A stretch of DNA of 64,000 bases from an uncultured Bacilli bacterium. Lineage in GTDB: Bacteria > Bacillota_I > Bacilli_A > RF39 > UBA660. The translations under genes were made by a program, and so were the position numbers. Below are positions 43,127 to 52,675 of this stretch, piece after piece. Below the pieces are notes generated by a model that worked only from the letters and a program-made list of their open reading frames with translations, ran no database searches and was not told where the DNA came from. The DNA is taken from NCBI GenBank assembly GCA_934101425.1, contig CAKOQQ010000004.1, forward strand, positions 70,391 to 134,390. The letters run 5' to 3'. Numbering within the stretch: the first letter of the stretch is position 1; each line of letters begins with the position of its first letter.

Positions 43127-45664
43127 GTGAAAATTAATGAAGTAAATTTAGATAAAGTGACTCCTATGATGAGACAATATATAGAAATTAAAAGAGAAAA
43201 TCCGGATATAATTATTTTCTTTAGATTAGGTGATTTCTATGAAATGTTTTTTGAAGATGCTGTTACTGTATCTCATGAATTAGAATTAGTACTTACTGGT
43301 AAAAGCGCTGGTTTAGAAGAAAAAGTACCTATGTGTGGTGTTCCTCATCATGCAGTTAATATTTATTTAGAAAAACTTATTTTAAAAGGATATAAGGTAG
43401 GTATTTGTGAACAACTTGAAGATCCTAAAAATGCTAAAGGAATTGTAAAAAGAGATTTAATACAAATTGTAAGTGCTGGTACTATTATTAATAATGAATC
43501 TCTTGTAGAAAATGAATCTAATTATATAGGATCTGTTATTGATCTTGGATATGCATATATTTTATCATTTATGGATATTACAACTGGTTTATCATATATT
43601 AAACTAATAAATCATACTAGTACTTTATTAGTCAGTGAAATAATTGGTTATGGTATTAAAGAAATAATTATGACTTCTTCAGTTAGTCATGATATATATT
43701 TGATGCTTAAAAATCAATTTAATATTACTGTAACTATAACTGATAATATATCTAATATGGATGAATATAAGAATATACTTGAAGATATATCTGATGATAG
43801 ATATGTAAAATCTATGAATCATTTGCTTACATATGTTACTAATTCTCAAAAAAAAGATTTACCACACTTACAAAAACCTACAATAATTGAAGGCAATAAA
43901 TATCTAAAAATGGATATTCATACTAAAAGAAATTTAGAATTAACAGAAACTATAAGACAAAAAGATAGAAATTACTCTCTTATTTGGTTGCTTGATAGGA
44001 CTAAAACAGCAATGGGTTCTAGAATGTTAAAAAATTATATTGAAAATCCTCTTGTTGATGAAAAAGAAATAAATAAGAGATATGATATAGTTGAAACATT
44101 ATTAAAAGAATTTATCTTAAAAGATGAACTTCAAAATTATTTATATGAAGTTTATGATTTAGAAAGATTATCTGGTAGAATTGGTTTTGGTAATGCTAAT
44201 GGGAAAGATTTATTACAACTTAAAAATTCTATTAAAGTGTTACCAAATATAAAAGAAATACTATCCAAAATAAACTATAAATGTGATTTTGATGATTTAT
44301 ATGAAGTTTATGAATTACTAGAAAATAGTATATATGAAAATCCACCTGTATCTATTAAGGAAGGCTTTTTAATTAAAAGTGGTTATAATAAAGAACTTGA
44401 TGAATTAAAAGAACTTAGAAAAGGTGGTAAAGATTTTATTGCTAGATTTGAAGCTGAAGAAAAAGAAAGAACAGGCATTAAGAATTTAAAAGTAGGCTAT
44501 AATCGTGTATTTGGCTATTATATTGAAGTATCTAAAGGTAATACAAATTTAATAAAAGAAGAATATGGATATGATAGAAAACAAACATTATCTAATTGTG
44601 AAAGATATATAAGTCCAATTCTTAAAGAAAAAGAGGCATTAATTCTAAATGCTGAAGAAAAAATTATAGAACTTGAATATAATCTATTCTGTGAAATTAG
44701 AGATACAATTAAAAAATATATTCCTAAAATACAATATATTTCTAAAATCATAAGTGAAATTGATGTATTACAATCTTTTGCTACTGTATCTGAAGAAAAT
44801 AAATATGTAAGACCTGTTTTAACTGATGATAGAAGCCTACTTGTTCATGATAGTAGACATCCAGTAGTAGAAAAGGTTATGAATAGTGAATTTGTCCCAA
44901 ATGATATAATTATGGATAATAATACTAATATATTACTTATAACTGGTCCTAATATGGCTGGTAAATCTACTTATATGCGTCAAGTAGCAATTACTGTTAT
45001 AATGGCTCAAATTGGATGTTTTGTTCCTGCTCATGATGCTAAATTACCTATATTTGATCAAATTTTTACTAGAATTGGTGCAAGTGATGATTTAGTAAGT
45101 GGTGAATCAACATTCATGGTAGAAATGACTGAAGCTAATAATGCAATACTTAACGCTACAAATAAAAGTTTAATTCTATTTGATGAACTAGGTAGAGGTA
45201 CAGCAACATTCGATGGTATGGCGCTTGCACAATCTATTATTGAATATGTTAATGAAAATATAAAAGCTAAAACTTTCTTTTCAACACATTATCATGAACT
45301 TACCGATTTAGAAAATACTATGGAAGGTATTAAAAATATTCATGTTAGTGCTTATGAAGAAAATGGTAATTTAACATTTTTACATAAAATAAAAGAGGGA
45401 AGTGTTGATAAAAGTTACGGTATTTATGTTGCTAAATTAGCTAAATTACCAGCATCACTTATTAAAAGAGCTGACCAAATACTTAAAGTTTATGAAGATA
45501 CTGAAGTAAAAAGAGATACAAAAATACAAGAAAGTATTAATTTTGAAGAACTTGATGAAAAGAGTGAAGTAGAAGAATACATTAAAAATTTAGATCCGCT
45601 ACTAATAACTCCAATGCAAGCATTAAATATTATTTGTGAATTAAAGGAAAAAGTAAATAAATGA
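43127..45664 (+). CDS. mutS: DNA mismatch repair protein MutS
   Basis: An 845-residue MutS. Mismatch-binding FFRLGDFYEMFFEDA at the N-terminus, connector, clamp and lever domains, and ATPase with Walker A GPNMAGKSTYMRQ, Walker B ILFDELGRGTATFDG and THYHELTD. I use GTG 43127 with AAAGGTGG before it; an in-frame GTG at 43118 is within that ribosome site. mutL is not adjacent. The dxs start overlaps its stop (ATGA). Confidence 0.95.
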   Translation: MKINEVNLDKVTPMMRQYIEIKRENPDIIIFFRLGDFYEMFFEDAVTVSHELELVLTGKSAGLEEKVPMCGVPHHAVNIYLEKLILKGYKVGICEQLEDPKNAKGIVKRDLIQIVSAGTIINNESLVENESNYIGSVIDLGYAYILSFMDITTGLSYIKLINHTSTLLVSEIIGYGIKEIIMTSSVSHDIYLMLKNQFNITVTITDNISNMDEYKNILEDISDDRYVKSMNHLLTYVTNSQKKDLPHLQKPTIIEGNKYLKMDIHTKRNLELTETIRQKDRNYSLIWLLDRTKTAMGSRMLKNYIENPLVDEKEINKRYDIVETLLKEFILKDELQNYLYEVYDLERLSGRIGFGNANGKDLLQLKNSIKVLPNIKEILSKINYKCDFDDLYEVYELLENSIYENPPVSIKEGFLIKSGYNKELDELKELRKGGKDFIARFEAEEKERTGIKNLKVGYNRVFGYYIEVSKGNTNLIKEEYGYDRKQTLSNCERYISPILKEKEALILNAEEKIIELEYNLFCEIRDTIKKYIPKIQYISKIISEIDVLQSFATVSEENKYVRPVLTDDRSLLVHDSRHPVVEKVMNSEFVPNDIIMDNNTNILLITGPNMAGKSTYMRQVAITVIMAQIGCFVPAHDAKLPIFDQIFTRIGASDDLVSGESTFMVEMTEANNAILNATNKSLILFDELGRGTATFDGMALAQSIIEYVNENIKAKTFFSTHYHELTDLENTMEGIKNIHVSAYEENGNLTFLHKIKEGSVDKSYGIYVAKLAKLPASLIKRADQILKVYEDTEVKRDTKIQESINFEELDEKSEVEEYIKNLDPLLITPMQALNIICELKEKVNK

Positions 45665-47517
45665 AAATAGAAGAAATTAAAAATCCGGAATTTTTAAAGA
45701 AAATGGATAATGATGATTTAAATAATTTAAGTACTGATATAAGAAATTTTATTATTAGTAGTGTATCAAAAACAGGGGGACATCTATCTTCTAATTTAGG
45801 GATAGTTGATTTAACTATTGCATTACATAAAGTATTTGATTATAAAAAAGATAAAATAATATTTGATGTTGGACACCAATGCTACACACATAAGATATTA
45901 ACTGGTAGAGCTAAAGATTTTGAAAAGTTAAGACAATATAAGGGATTATCAGGATTTCAAAAAAGATGTGAAAGTAAATATGATGTATATGAGGCAGGAC
46001 ATTCTTCTACTAGTATAAGTGCAGCACTTGGGTTTGCTATGGCTCGTGATATGAATCATGAAAAATATAATGTTATTGCTGTTATTGGGGATGGATCAAT
46101 TAGTAATGGATTATCTTTTGAAGCATTAAATCATATTGGATATACTAATACTAAAGTTATTGTTATTTTAAATGATAATGAAATGAGTATTTCTGAGAAT
46201 GTAGGCGCACTTCATAATACTTTAGATAAATTAAGAAGTAGAAAAGGATATATAAAAACCAAAAATAGAACAAAAAATATTTTATTTCATATACCATTAA
46301 TTGGCAAATGGTTATATAAAACTATAAAAATGTTAAAAAAATCATTAAAAGATATATATAATAAAAAGTCATATATATTTGATGATTTAGGATTTAATTA
46401 TTTTGGCCCTATTGATGGCCATGATTATAAAGAATTAATTACATATCTTGAACTAGCTAAAAATCAGGATAAACCAGTATTACTTCATGTTATTACAAAA
46501 AAAGGTAAAGGATACAAATTTGCTGAAGAGGACAAAGTTGGAAAATGGCATGGTGTTGGTAAATTTGATATAGCTACTGGCGAAATTATAAATAATAGTA
46601 AAGGCTTAACTTCTTGGAGCGAAGTTATAAGTAATCATTTGATGACATTATTAAAAGATGATAAAGATATAATTGTTATTACTCCTGCTATGGCTAGTGG
46701 TAGTAAACTATTAAAATTAAAAGAAAAATATTCTAAAAATTTTATTGATGTGGGAATTGCTGAAGAACATGCTTTAGTTCTTGCAAACGCATTAGCTGTT
46801 AATGGTAAAAAAACATTTGTTTCTATATATTCAACTTTTATGCAAAGAGGATATGATGCTATAAATCATGATATAGCTAGAATGAATTCTCATGTAGTTA
46901 TAGGAATAGATAGAGCGGGAATAGTTGGAGAAGATGGTGAGACACATCAAGGAATATATGATATTGCTTTATTAAGGCATATTCCAAATATGAATATAAT
47001 GGCTCCTAAAGATAGTATAGAAGCTTTAGATATGCTATATACAGCTTTTAACACTAATAAGCCTTTTGCTATTAGATATTCTAGAAACAAAATAGAATAT
47101 AAAACTGGTAAATATAAAAAAATAAAAATAGGCAGTTGGGAAAGAATAAAAAATGGTAATGATATAACAATAATTACTTACGGAGATTTTGTTAATAAAA
47201 CTATAGAAATTAGTGAAAAAGTAAAATATGACGTAGAAATAATTAATGCCAGATTCATAAAACCATTTGATGAAGTTATGTTTAAAGAAATATTGAATAG
47301 TAAAAGAAAAATATATGTATATGAAGAAGTTTGTTATTCTTCTTCATTAGGTGAAGAATTACAAGCTTACGCTAATAAAAATGGATATAAAAATAAAATT
47401 ACATGTTTTTCTATAAAAGATGAATTTATATTACAAGGAAAATGTGATATAATTTTAAAGGAATTACATTTAGATACAGAATACATAAGTAGTTATATAA
47501 ATAAGGAGGACAAATAA
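45661..47517 (+). CDS. dxs: 1-deoxy-D-xylulose-5-phosphate synthase
   Basis: A 618-residue thiamine-diphosphate enzyme making DXP from pyruvate and glyceraldehyde 3-phosphate, the first step of the MEP isoprenoid pathway. GGHLSSNLGIVDLTIALH, GDGSISNGLSFEALN (ThDP binding), GHDYKELI and DRAGIVGEDGETHQG are present. It overlaps mutS by 4 bases and the following gene by one base. Confidence 0.95.
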   Translation: MKIEEIKNPEFLKKMDNDDLNNLSTDIRNFIISSVSKTGGHLSSNLGIVDLTIALHKVFDYKKDKIIFDVGHQCYTHKILTGRAKDFEKLRQYKGLSGFQKRCESKYDVYEAGHSSTSISAALGFAMARDMNHEKYNVIAVIGDGSISNGLSFEALNHIGYTNTKVIVILNDNEMSISENVGALHNTLDKLRSRKGYIKTKNRTKNILFHIPLIGKWLYKTIKMLKKSLKDIYNKKSYIFDDLGFNYFGPIDGHDYKELITYLELAKNQDKPVLLHVITKKGKGYKFAEEDKVGKWHGVGKFDIATGEIINNSKGLTSWSEVISNHLMTLLKDDKDIIVITPAMASGSKLLKLKEKYSKNFIDVGIAEEHALVLANALAVNGKKTFVSIYSTFMQRGYDAINHDIARMNSHVVIGIDRAGIVGEDGETHQGIYDIALLRHIPNMNIMAPKDSIEALDMLYTAFNTNKPFAIRYSRNKIEYKTGKYKKIKIGSWERIKNGNDITIITYGDFVNKTIEISEKVKYDVEIINARFIKPFDEVMFKEILNSKRKIYVYEEVCYSSSLGEELQAYANKNGYKNKITCFSIKDEFILQGKCDIILKELHLDTEYISSYINKEDK

Positions 47518-47909
47518 TGAATTTACTAAAAAAAGAAAATTGGTGGATGTGGCTATTACTATTTGTAATAACAGGTGGTAGTGCATTTATATTTTTAGGA
47601 TATTTGCTAGGTTGTTTTGATAAGAAAGCTTGGTATAACAAACCTAAAAACTGGATTATGGGTTTAGTTATTCTAGTTTTACCATTTATTGTTATGATGA
47701 GTATTTTTACAATTGAAATGACTTGCAAATCAGCAAAAAAATTAGATGTTAGCAATAGTGAAATATATTTATCTCCTGTGATATTATTACTTATGTTATG
47801 TATTCCTATTATTGGATGGGTTATTTTTATTGCTACTATAATATATTTAGTTGTATCAATATTAATAAAACTTAAGAATGGTGAAGCAGAAAAATATATA
47901 GAAGGGTAG
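47517..47909 (+). CDS. Small membrane protein, unknown
   Basis: A 130-residue protein with three predicted membrane helices (about 11-32, 44-62, 81-115) and short charged ends. No family recognised. It overlaps the dxs stop by one base and precedes nusB by 3 bases, with ribosome site AAGGAGGACA, so it is a real operon member. Confidence 0.65.
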   Translation: MNLLKKENWWMWLLLFVITGGSAFIFLGYLLGCFDKKAWYNKPKNWIMGLVILVLPFIVMMSIFTIEMTCKSAKKLDVSNSEIYLSPVILLLMLCIPIIGWVIFIATIIYLVVSILIKLKNGEAEKYIEG

Positions 47910-47912
47910 TTT

Positions 47913-48314
47913 ATGACAACAAATAGAAGTGAATTAAGAAAAAAAATAATGACAATTTTATATCAAATTAATGTTTACGAACAAAATAAAATAGAATATA
48001 AAGTTGAAGATGTAATTAAAGAAGTATGCGAAATTGATAATGAATTTGTTAAAGATGTAGTATATGGAGTTATTACTTATAAAAATGAAATAGATGAACT
48101 TGCAAATAAATATTTAGATGGTTGGAAAATTACTAGACTTGGTAATACTGATCAATCAATATTACGTATGGGCATATATGAATTATTATATGAAGATGAT
48201 ACTCCTGATATAGTTGCTATTAATGAAGCTGTTGAACTTGCTAAATTATATAGTGATGATAGCGTCAGAAAAATGATTAATAGTGTACTTGATAAGGTTT
48301 ACCATAATAAATAG
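47913..48314 (+). CDS. nusB: Transcription antitermination factor NusB
   Basis: A 133-residue all-alpha NusB. RSELRKKIMTILYQI at the start and the core RLGNTDQSILRMGIYELLY and VAINEAVELAKLYSDD identify it. It binds boxA RNA with NusE in rRNA antitermination. Next to xseA-xseB, as in Bacillus. Confidence 0.93.
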   Translation: MTTNRSELRKKIMTILYQINVYEQNKIEYKVEDVIKEVCEIDNEFVKDVVYGVITYKNEIDELANKYLDGWKITRLGNTDQSILRMGIYELLYEDDTPDIVAINEAVELAKLYSDDSVRKMINSVLDKVYHNK

Positions 48315-48321
48315 GTGAAAT

Positions 48322-49518
48322 ATGAATGATAAGTATTTAACAGTCACTGCAGTAACAAAATATATAAAATATAAAATTGATACTGATGATAATTTAAAAT
48401 GCATATTTATAAAAGGAGAAATATCTAATTGTAAATATCATAGTACTGGACATATTTATTTTTCTATAAAAGATGAAAATAGTATTTTAAATGCTATTAT
48501 GTTTAGTACTAATGCAAAAAAATTAACATTTACACCCAATGATGGTATGAAAGTATTGATAACTGGTAGAATTAGTGTATATGAAGCTGCTGGAAGATAT
48601 CAAATATATGTAGAAGAAATGATAGAAGACGGTGTTGGTAATTTATACGCTGAATTTGAAAAACTAAAGAAAAAATTAGAAACAAAAGGATTGTTTGATT
48701 CAAATCACAAAAAAAGCATTCCTAAAATGCCTAGTAAGATTGGAGTTATAACAGCATCTACTGGAGCAGCAATAAGGGATATAGTATCAACTATTAAAAG
48801 AAGATTTCCAATATGTGAAATATACTTGTTTCCTTCTTTAGTACAAGGAGAAAATGCGAGTAAGGATTTAGTAAATAAATTATTACAAGCTGATAATTAT
48901 GGTGTTGATGTCATTATTATAGGTCGTGGTGGCGGATCAATTGAAGATTTATGGGCATTTAATGATGAAGAATTAGCGAATACAATTTATAATGCTAAAA
49001 CACCTATAATAAGTGCTGTGGGTCATGAAGTAGATTTTACAATATGTGATTTTGTATCTGATCTTAGAGCACCAACTCCTACGGGAGCAGCAGAACTTGC
49101 TGTACCTAACATGTCTGATATAATGATAAATTTAGAACATTTAAAAATAAGATTAAATGAAAGCTTAAATAAAAAAATAGATTATAATAAGTTATTATTA
49201 AATAACTTAAAAAACTCATTTGTTTTAAAAAATCCAATGCTTTTATATGAAAATAAAAAACAAAATATAGATTTATATTTTGAAAAATTAAATAATATGA
49301 TGAATTATAGATTAGAGAGAACTAATACAAAGTTTTCTAATTTAATAAATAAACTAGAATTACTTAATCCACTTAGTGTTTTAAGTAAAGGGTATAGTGT
49401 TACTTATAAAGATGATAAAGTTATAAAAGATGCTAGTAAGTTAAAGAAGAATGATAGTGTTACTATTAGATTATATAATGGATTATTTGAGGCAAAAGTA
49501 GAGGAGATTAAAAAATGA
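48322..49518 (+). CDS. xseA: Exodeoxyribonuclease VII large subunit
   Basis: A 398-residue XseA with N-terminal OB-fold (IFIKGEISNCKYHSTGHIYF) and catalytic region PSKIGVITASTGAAIRDI, IIGRGGGSIEDLWAFNDE and SAVGHEVDFTICDFVSDLRA, then a coiled coil. Degrades single-stranded DNA with XseB. Overlaps xseB by 4 bases. Confidence 0.95.
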   Translation: MNDKYLTVTAVTKYIKYKIDTDDNLKCIFIKGEISNCKYHSTGHIYFSIKDENSILNAIMFSTNAKKLTFTPNDGMKVLITGRISVYEAAGRYQIYVEEMIEDGVGNLYAEFEKLKKKLETKGLFDSNHKKSIPKMPSKIGVITASTGAAIRDIVSTIKRRFPICEIYLFPSLVQGENASKDLVNKLLQADNYGVDVIIIGRGGGSIEDLWAFNDEELANTIYNAKTPIISAVGHEVDFTICDFVSDLRAPTPTGAAELAVPNMSDIMINLEHLKIRLNESLNKKIDYNKLLLNNLKNSFVLKNPMLLYENKKQNIDLYFEKLNNMMNYRLERTNTKFSNLINKLELLNPLSVLSKGYSVTYKDDKVIKDASKLKKNDSVTIRLYNGLFEAKVEEIKK

Positions 49519-49721
49519 AATTTGAAGATAAAGTAAAAAAATTAGAAGAATATATTAAAGAATTAGAAAATGATGATTTAGATTTAGATAATGCAATTAA
49601 TAAATACACAGAAGCAATGAAATTAGTTAAAGAATGTGATAAAGAATTAAAAGATATTGAAATTAAAGTAACTAAAATAGTTTCTGAAAATAATGAACTT
49701 AAAGATTTTGAAGTTGAATAA
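49515..49721 (+). CDS. xseB: Exodeoxyribonuclease VII small subunit
   Basis: A 68-residue helical protein with the XseB pattern KFEDKVKKLEEYIKELENDD and LDNAINKYTEAMKLVKEC. Translationally coupled to xseA. The terminator begins inside its last codons. Confidence 0.9.
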   Translation: MKFEDKVKKLEEYIKELENDDLDLDNAINKYTEAMKLVKECDKELKDIEIKVTKIVSENNELKDFEVE

Positions 49722-49734
49722 CTTCAATTTTTTT
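49708..49734 (+). terminator. Terminator of the nusB-xseAB run
   Basis: TTGAAGTT, loop GAAT, AACTTCAA, then seven T. It overlaps the xseB stop codon. Confidence 0.85.
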
Positions 49735-49790
49735 GTTTAAAAAATAAAAAATGGGAATAATAATATTGTAGTCTAAAAGGAGGAGATTTA

Positions 49791-50765
49791 ATGTTTAGAA
49801 AAACATTAATATGCTTCGCAACTACGCTTCTTATGTTTCCTTTGATGGTATTTGGGTATTCCCCTTATATTTACGCAGGAGGAGAAAATATTGGTATTGA
49901 TGTAAAATCAAAAGGAGTAATTATTGTTGGATCTTATAAAGTAGATAATGAAGATGTTATTTCTAGTTCTGACTTAAGAGTAGGGGATATTATAGTTAGT
50001 ATAGATTCAAATAAAATAACTAATATTTCTGATTTAACAAAAATAGTAAGTAATATTACTAAAAATGAAATAAAAGTTGGATATAAAAGAAATAATGTTT
50101 TAGATTATACTACATTAAGACTAAAGAAAGTTAATAATGAATATAAAACTGGTTTATATGTTAAAGATAGTGTAGTTGGTATTGGAACCTTAACCTTTGT
50201 TGACCCTGAAACTAAAATATTTGGTGCTTTAGGTCATGAGATAATAGAAAAAAATAGTGGTATGATTCTCGATATAGATTCTGGTACAATATTTCATTCA
50301 GAAGTACTTGGTATAGAACCTAGTGATGTCGGAATTCCCGGTGAAAAAAGAGCTAAATATTATTCTAATATGGTAATAGGTAGTATATTTGAAAATACCA
50401 ATAAGGGTATTTTTGGAAATTATTCTTATGATATAAATAAAAACAAACTATATAAAGTTGCAAATATTAATGATATAAAAAAAGGGGATGCTAAAATTAG
50501 AACTGTTGTAGCTGGTACTACAGTAAAAGAATATAATATAAAAATAACTGATATAAATACAAAAGGAAAAACAAAAAATATAGTTTTTGAAATAACTGAT
50601 CAAGAATTATTAAATTTAGCAGGTGGAATAGTACAAGGAATGAGTGGTAGTCCAATTATTCAAGGAGAATACATAGTTGGTGCTGTTACTCATGTTGTAA
50701 TAGAAAACCCTAGAAAAGGTTATGGTATTTTTATAGTTAATATGCTTGAAGAAGCAGAAAACTAA
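49791..50765 (+). CDS. spoIVB: SpoIVB-type serine peptidase
   Basis: A 324-residue SpoIVB-family (S55) protein: N-terminal signal/anchor, PDZ domain (about 40-115), then GIGTLTFVDPETKIFGALGHEI with the catalytic His and QGMSGSPIIQ with the catalytic Ser. In spore formers SpoIVB activates the sigma-K checkpoint from the forespore. Its presence implies sporulation or a sporulation-derived signalling route. Ribosome site AAGGAGGAGA. I see no clear SigA promoter upstream; a forespore-type promoter is possible but I could not fit one with confidence. Confidence 0.9.
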   Translation: MFRKTLICFATTLLMFPLMVFGYSPYIYAGGENIGIDVKSKGVIIVGSYKVDNEDVISSSDLRVGDIIVSIDSNKITNISDLTKIVSNITKNEIKVGYKRNNVLDYTTLRLKKVNNEYKTGLYVKDSVVGIGTLTFVDPETKIFGALGHEIIEKNSGMILDIDSGTIFHSEVLGIEPSDVGIPGEKRAKYYSNMVIGSIFENTNKGIFGNYSYDINKNKLYKVANINDIKKGDAKIRTVVAGTTVKEYNIKITDINTKGKTKNIVFEITDQELLNLAGGIVQGMSGSPIIQGEYIVGAVTHVVIENPRKGYGIFIVNMLEEAEN

Positions 50766-50794
50766 AAAAGAAACTTATTTAAGTTTCTTTTTTT
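50764..50794. terminator. Bidirectional terminator between spoIVB and mgtE
   Basis: AAAAAGAAACTT, loop ATTT, AAGTTTCTTTTT with T runs, overlapping both gene ends. Confidence 0.85.
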
Positions 50795-52127
50795 ATATAT
50801 GTAAAATAATTGTAGCAATTTTAAAGAATATTACTAATGATAATGTATCTAATATGGTTGTTATAAAAGGGCTTGCCATAACAGCGGGATCAAAACCAAC
50901 TTTTTTAGCTCCTAATGGAAGCAGACAACCAACAATTTTAGCAATTATTATAGTAACAAGTAAAGTTAAACATACTACAAAAGATATGATAACACTTATA
51001 TGATCTATAGTAATAAGCTTTATAAAATTAGCAATAGCTAGAGTAAAACCAATTATTACTCCGGCTCTTATTTCTTTCCATATAATTTTAAAGGTATCTT
51101 TAAATTCTATTTCATCTAAAGATAATCCTCTTATTATAGTAACTGATGTTTGTCCTCCGGCATTACCAACTGTACCCATTATCATAGGAATGAATGAGGT
51201 TAATATAGCGTATTTTGCTAAACTATTTTCATAGTTTTGAATAACTTTCCCTGTAAAAGTAGCGGATATCATAAGTAGCAATAACCACGGAATTCTACTT
51301 TTCCAAATTTCCCATACACTCATTTTTAAGTATTCTTTTTCGGTAGAAACCATACCAGCCATTTTTTCAATATCTTCTTTATTTTCTTGAATAACTATAT
51401 CAATAACATCATCTACTGTAATAACACCTACAAGTCTTTCTTCGTTATCCGTAACAGGAAGTACATTTATATCATAATCTTTAAATATTTTAGATACTTC
51501 TTCTTGATCTTCTAATGTATTAACAAAAATAACATTATCATCCATTATGTCCGAAATTCTAATATTAGGATCATTAAATATTAATTCTTTTAAAGAAACG
51601 GTTCCAATTAATTTTCTTTTTTTATCTACAACATAACATGTATCAATAATTGATTTATCATTTCCTTCGGTTCTTATTTTTGAAAGAGCATCTTTTATAG
51701 TACTATTTTCTTTTAAATCTACATATTCAACTGTCATTAAACTACCAGCTGAATTATCAGGGTATTTTAATAACTTATTAATATTGATTCTTTTTTCTTT
51801 ACTGACTTTGCTTAATAGTTTTGTTACTACCGAAGCTGGCATTTCATCTAATAAGTCAACAGCGTCATCCGCATACATATTAGTAATAATATGTACCGCT
51901 TCATCATTAGTTAATAGGGTAATTAATTCTTTTTGAATATCCTGATCTATATATGCAAATACATCAGCAGCTATATCTTTTGGCAAAAGTCTAAAGACTT
52001 TAATTATTTCCTCTTCTGGAAGTTCTTCGATTATAGAAGCTATATCATATTCATTCATTTCACTTAATTCTTTTTTAACTTCTACATAATTTTTACTTTC
52101 AATTAAATTCTTGATTTTTTCAGTCAT
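50793..52127 (-). CDS. mgtE: Magnesium transporter MgtE
   Basis: A 444-residue MgtE: N-terminal helical domain (EYDIASIIEELPEEEIIKVF), two CBS domains (about 135-255), connecting helix, and a five-helix pore domain with GTVGNAGGQTSVTIIRGLS and the C-terminal GFDPAVMASPFITTILD. It imports magnesium and is gated by it through the N and CBS domains. Start ATG 52127 follows GGTGGTGATAAT; an upstream extension of the frame is not needed. Its own promoter must lie in the region shared with the divergent promoter array. Confidence 0.94.
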   Translation of the reverse strand: MTEKIKNLIESKNYVEVKKELSEMNEYDIASIIEELPEEEIIKVFRLLPKDIAADVFAYIDQDIQKELITLLTNDEAVHIITNMYADDAVDLLDEMPASVVTKLLSKVSKEKRININKLLKYPDNSAGSLMTVEYVDLKENSTIKDALSKIRTEGNDKSIIDTCYVVDKKRKLIGTVSLKELIFNDPNIRISDIMDDNVIFVNTLEDQEEVSKIFKDYDINVLPVTDNEERLVGVITVDDVIDIVIQENKEDIEKMAGMVSTEKEYLKMSVWEIWKSRIPWLLLLMISATFTGKVIQNYENSLAKYAILTSFIPMIMGTVGNAGGQTSVTIIRGLSLDEIEFKDTFKIIWKEIRAGVIIGFTLAIANFIKLITIDHISVIISFVVCLTLLVTIIIAKIVGCLLPLGAKKVGFDPAVMASPFITTILDTLSLVIFFKIATIILHI

Positions 52128-52171
52128 ATTATCACCACCAACGTAATTATAACACAAATACCTTTTAAAAG

Positions 52172-52644
52172 TAGACAAATTATTAAAAATGTGTTATAAT
52201 TATTGTACAAATGAGGGGTAATTTCTATAATGTGACAATATAAATACTTGATGATATCATTAATACACCAATGGGAGAGTAATGATATTTTTTTATAAAT
52301 ATGACAACTTAGCTAGAATATGCTATTATATGGGTAACAACGAGATAAAATAGTATCATTATGACATAATTGCAATTATATGTTATAGTTATGGTACCAA
52401 TTGGAAAGATAGTATATAATATGACATCATGTATATAATGTGATAGTATTATATCAACAACGGAGATAGAATAATAAAGTGTGACATAGCAAAACATCTA
52501 TGTTATACTTAATGTATCAATTGTTGGAGATATACTAAATATGACAAATTTATCAAGTAGTGCTATAAATTATTTACCAATGAGAAATCATTAAATAGTA
52601 ATTTTTACAAAAATATTGACAAAATGGTTATGTTGTGTTAATAT
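52172..52644 (+). promoter_or_regulatory. Array of eight promoter-like modules, mostly 60 bp apart
   Basis: Eight -35/-10 pairs, every one with a 17-base spacer. Positions of the -35 and -10 boxes: 52172 TAGACA/52195 TATAAT; 52232 GTGACA/52255 TATCAT; 52301 ATGACA/52324 TATTAT; 52361 ATGACA/52384 TATAGT; 52421 ATGACA/52444 TAGTAT; 52481 GTGACA/52504 TATACT; 52541 ATGACA/52564 TATAAA; 52616 TTGACA/52639 TAATAT. Intervals are 60, 69, 60, 60, 60, 60 and 75. All have TG (TGN or TGTG) before the -10. In seven modules a conserved ANCAA (or ACAAA) begins six bases after the -10, followed by a purine-rich GGGAGA-like stretch. The rest of each module is diverged. The last module is the promoter of the gene at 52676. 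Confidence 0.8.
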
Positions 52645-52675
52645 AACCGCATTATATGAAAAAGGGGGAATTTAT

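Noticed and set aside
50746..51003. Plus-strand frame after spoIVB
   Set aside because: It runs through the terminator and opposite mgtE; no ribosome site.
52309..52497. Minus-strand frame of 62 codons within the promoter array
   Set aside because: It has no ribosome site, is a by-product of the 60-bp repeats, and the plus strand explains the region better.
52172..52644. CRISPR-like array
   Set aside because: The modules have no identical repeat, the conserved parts are promoter boxes split by 17 variable bases, and no cas gene is near.
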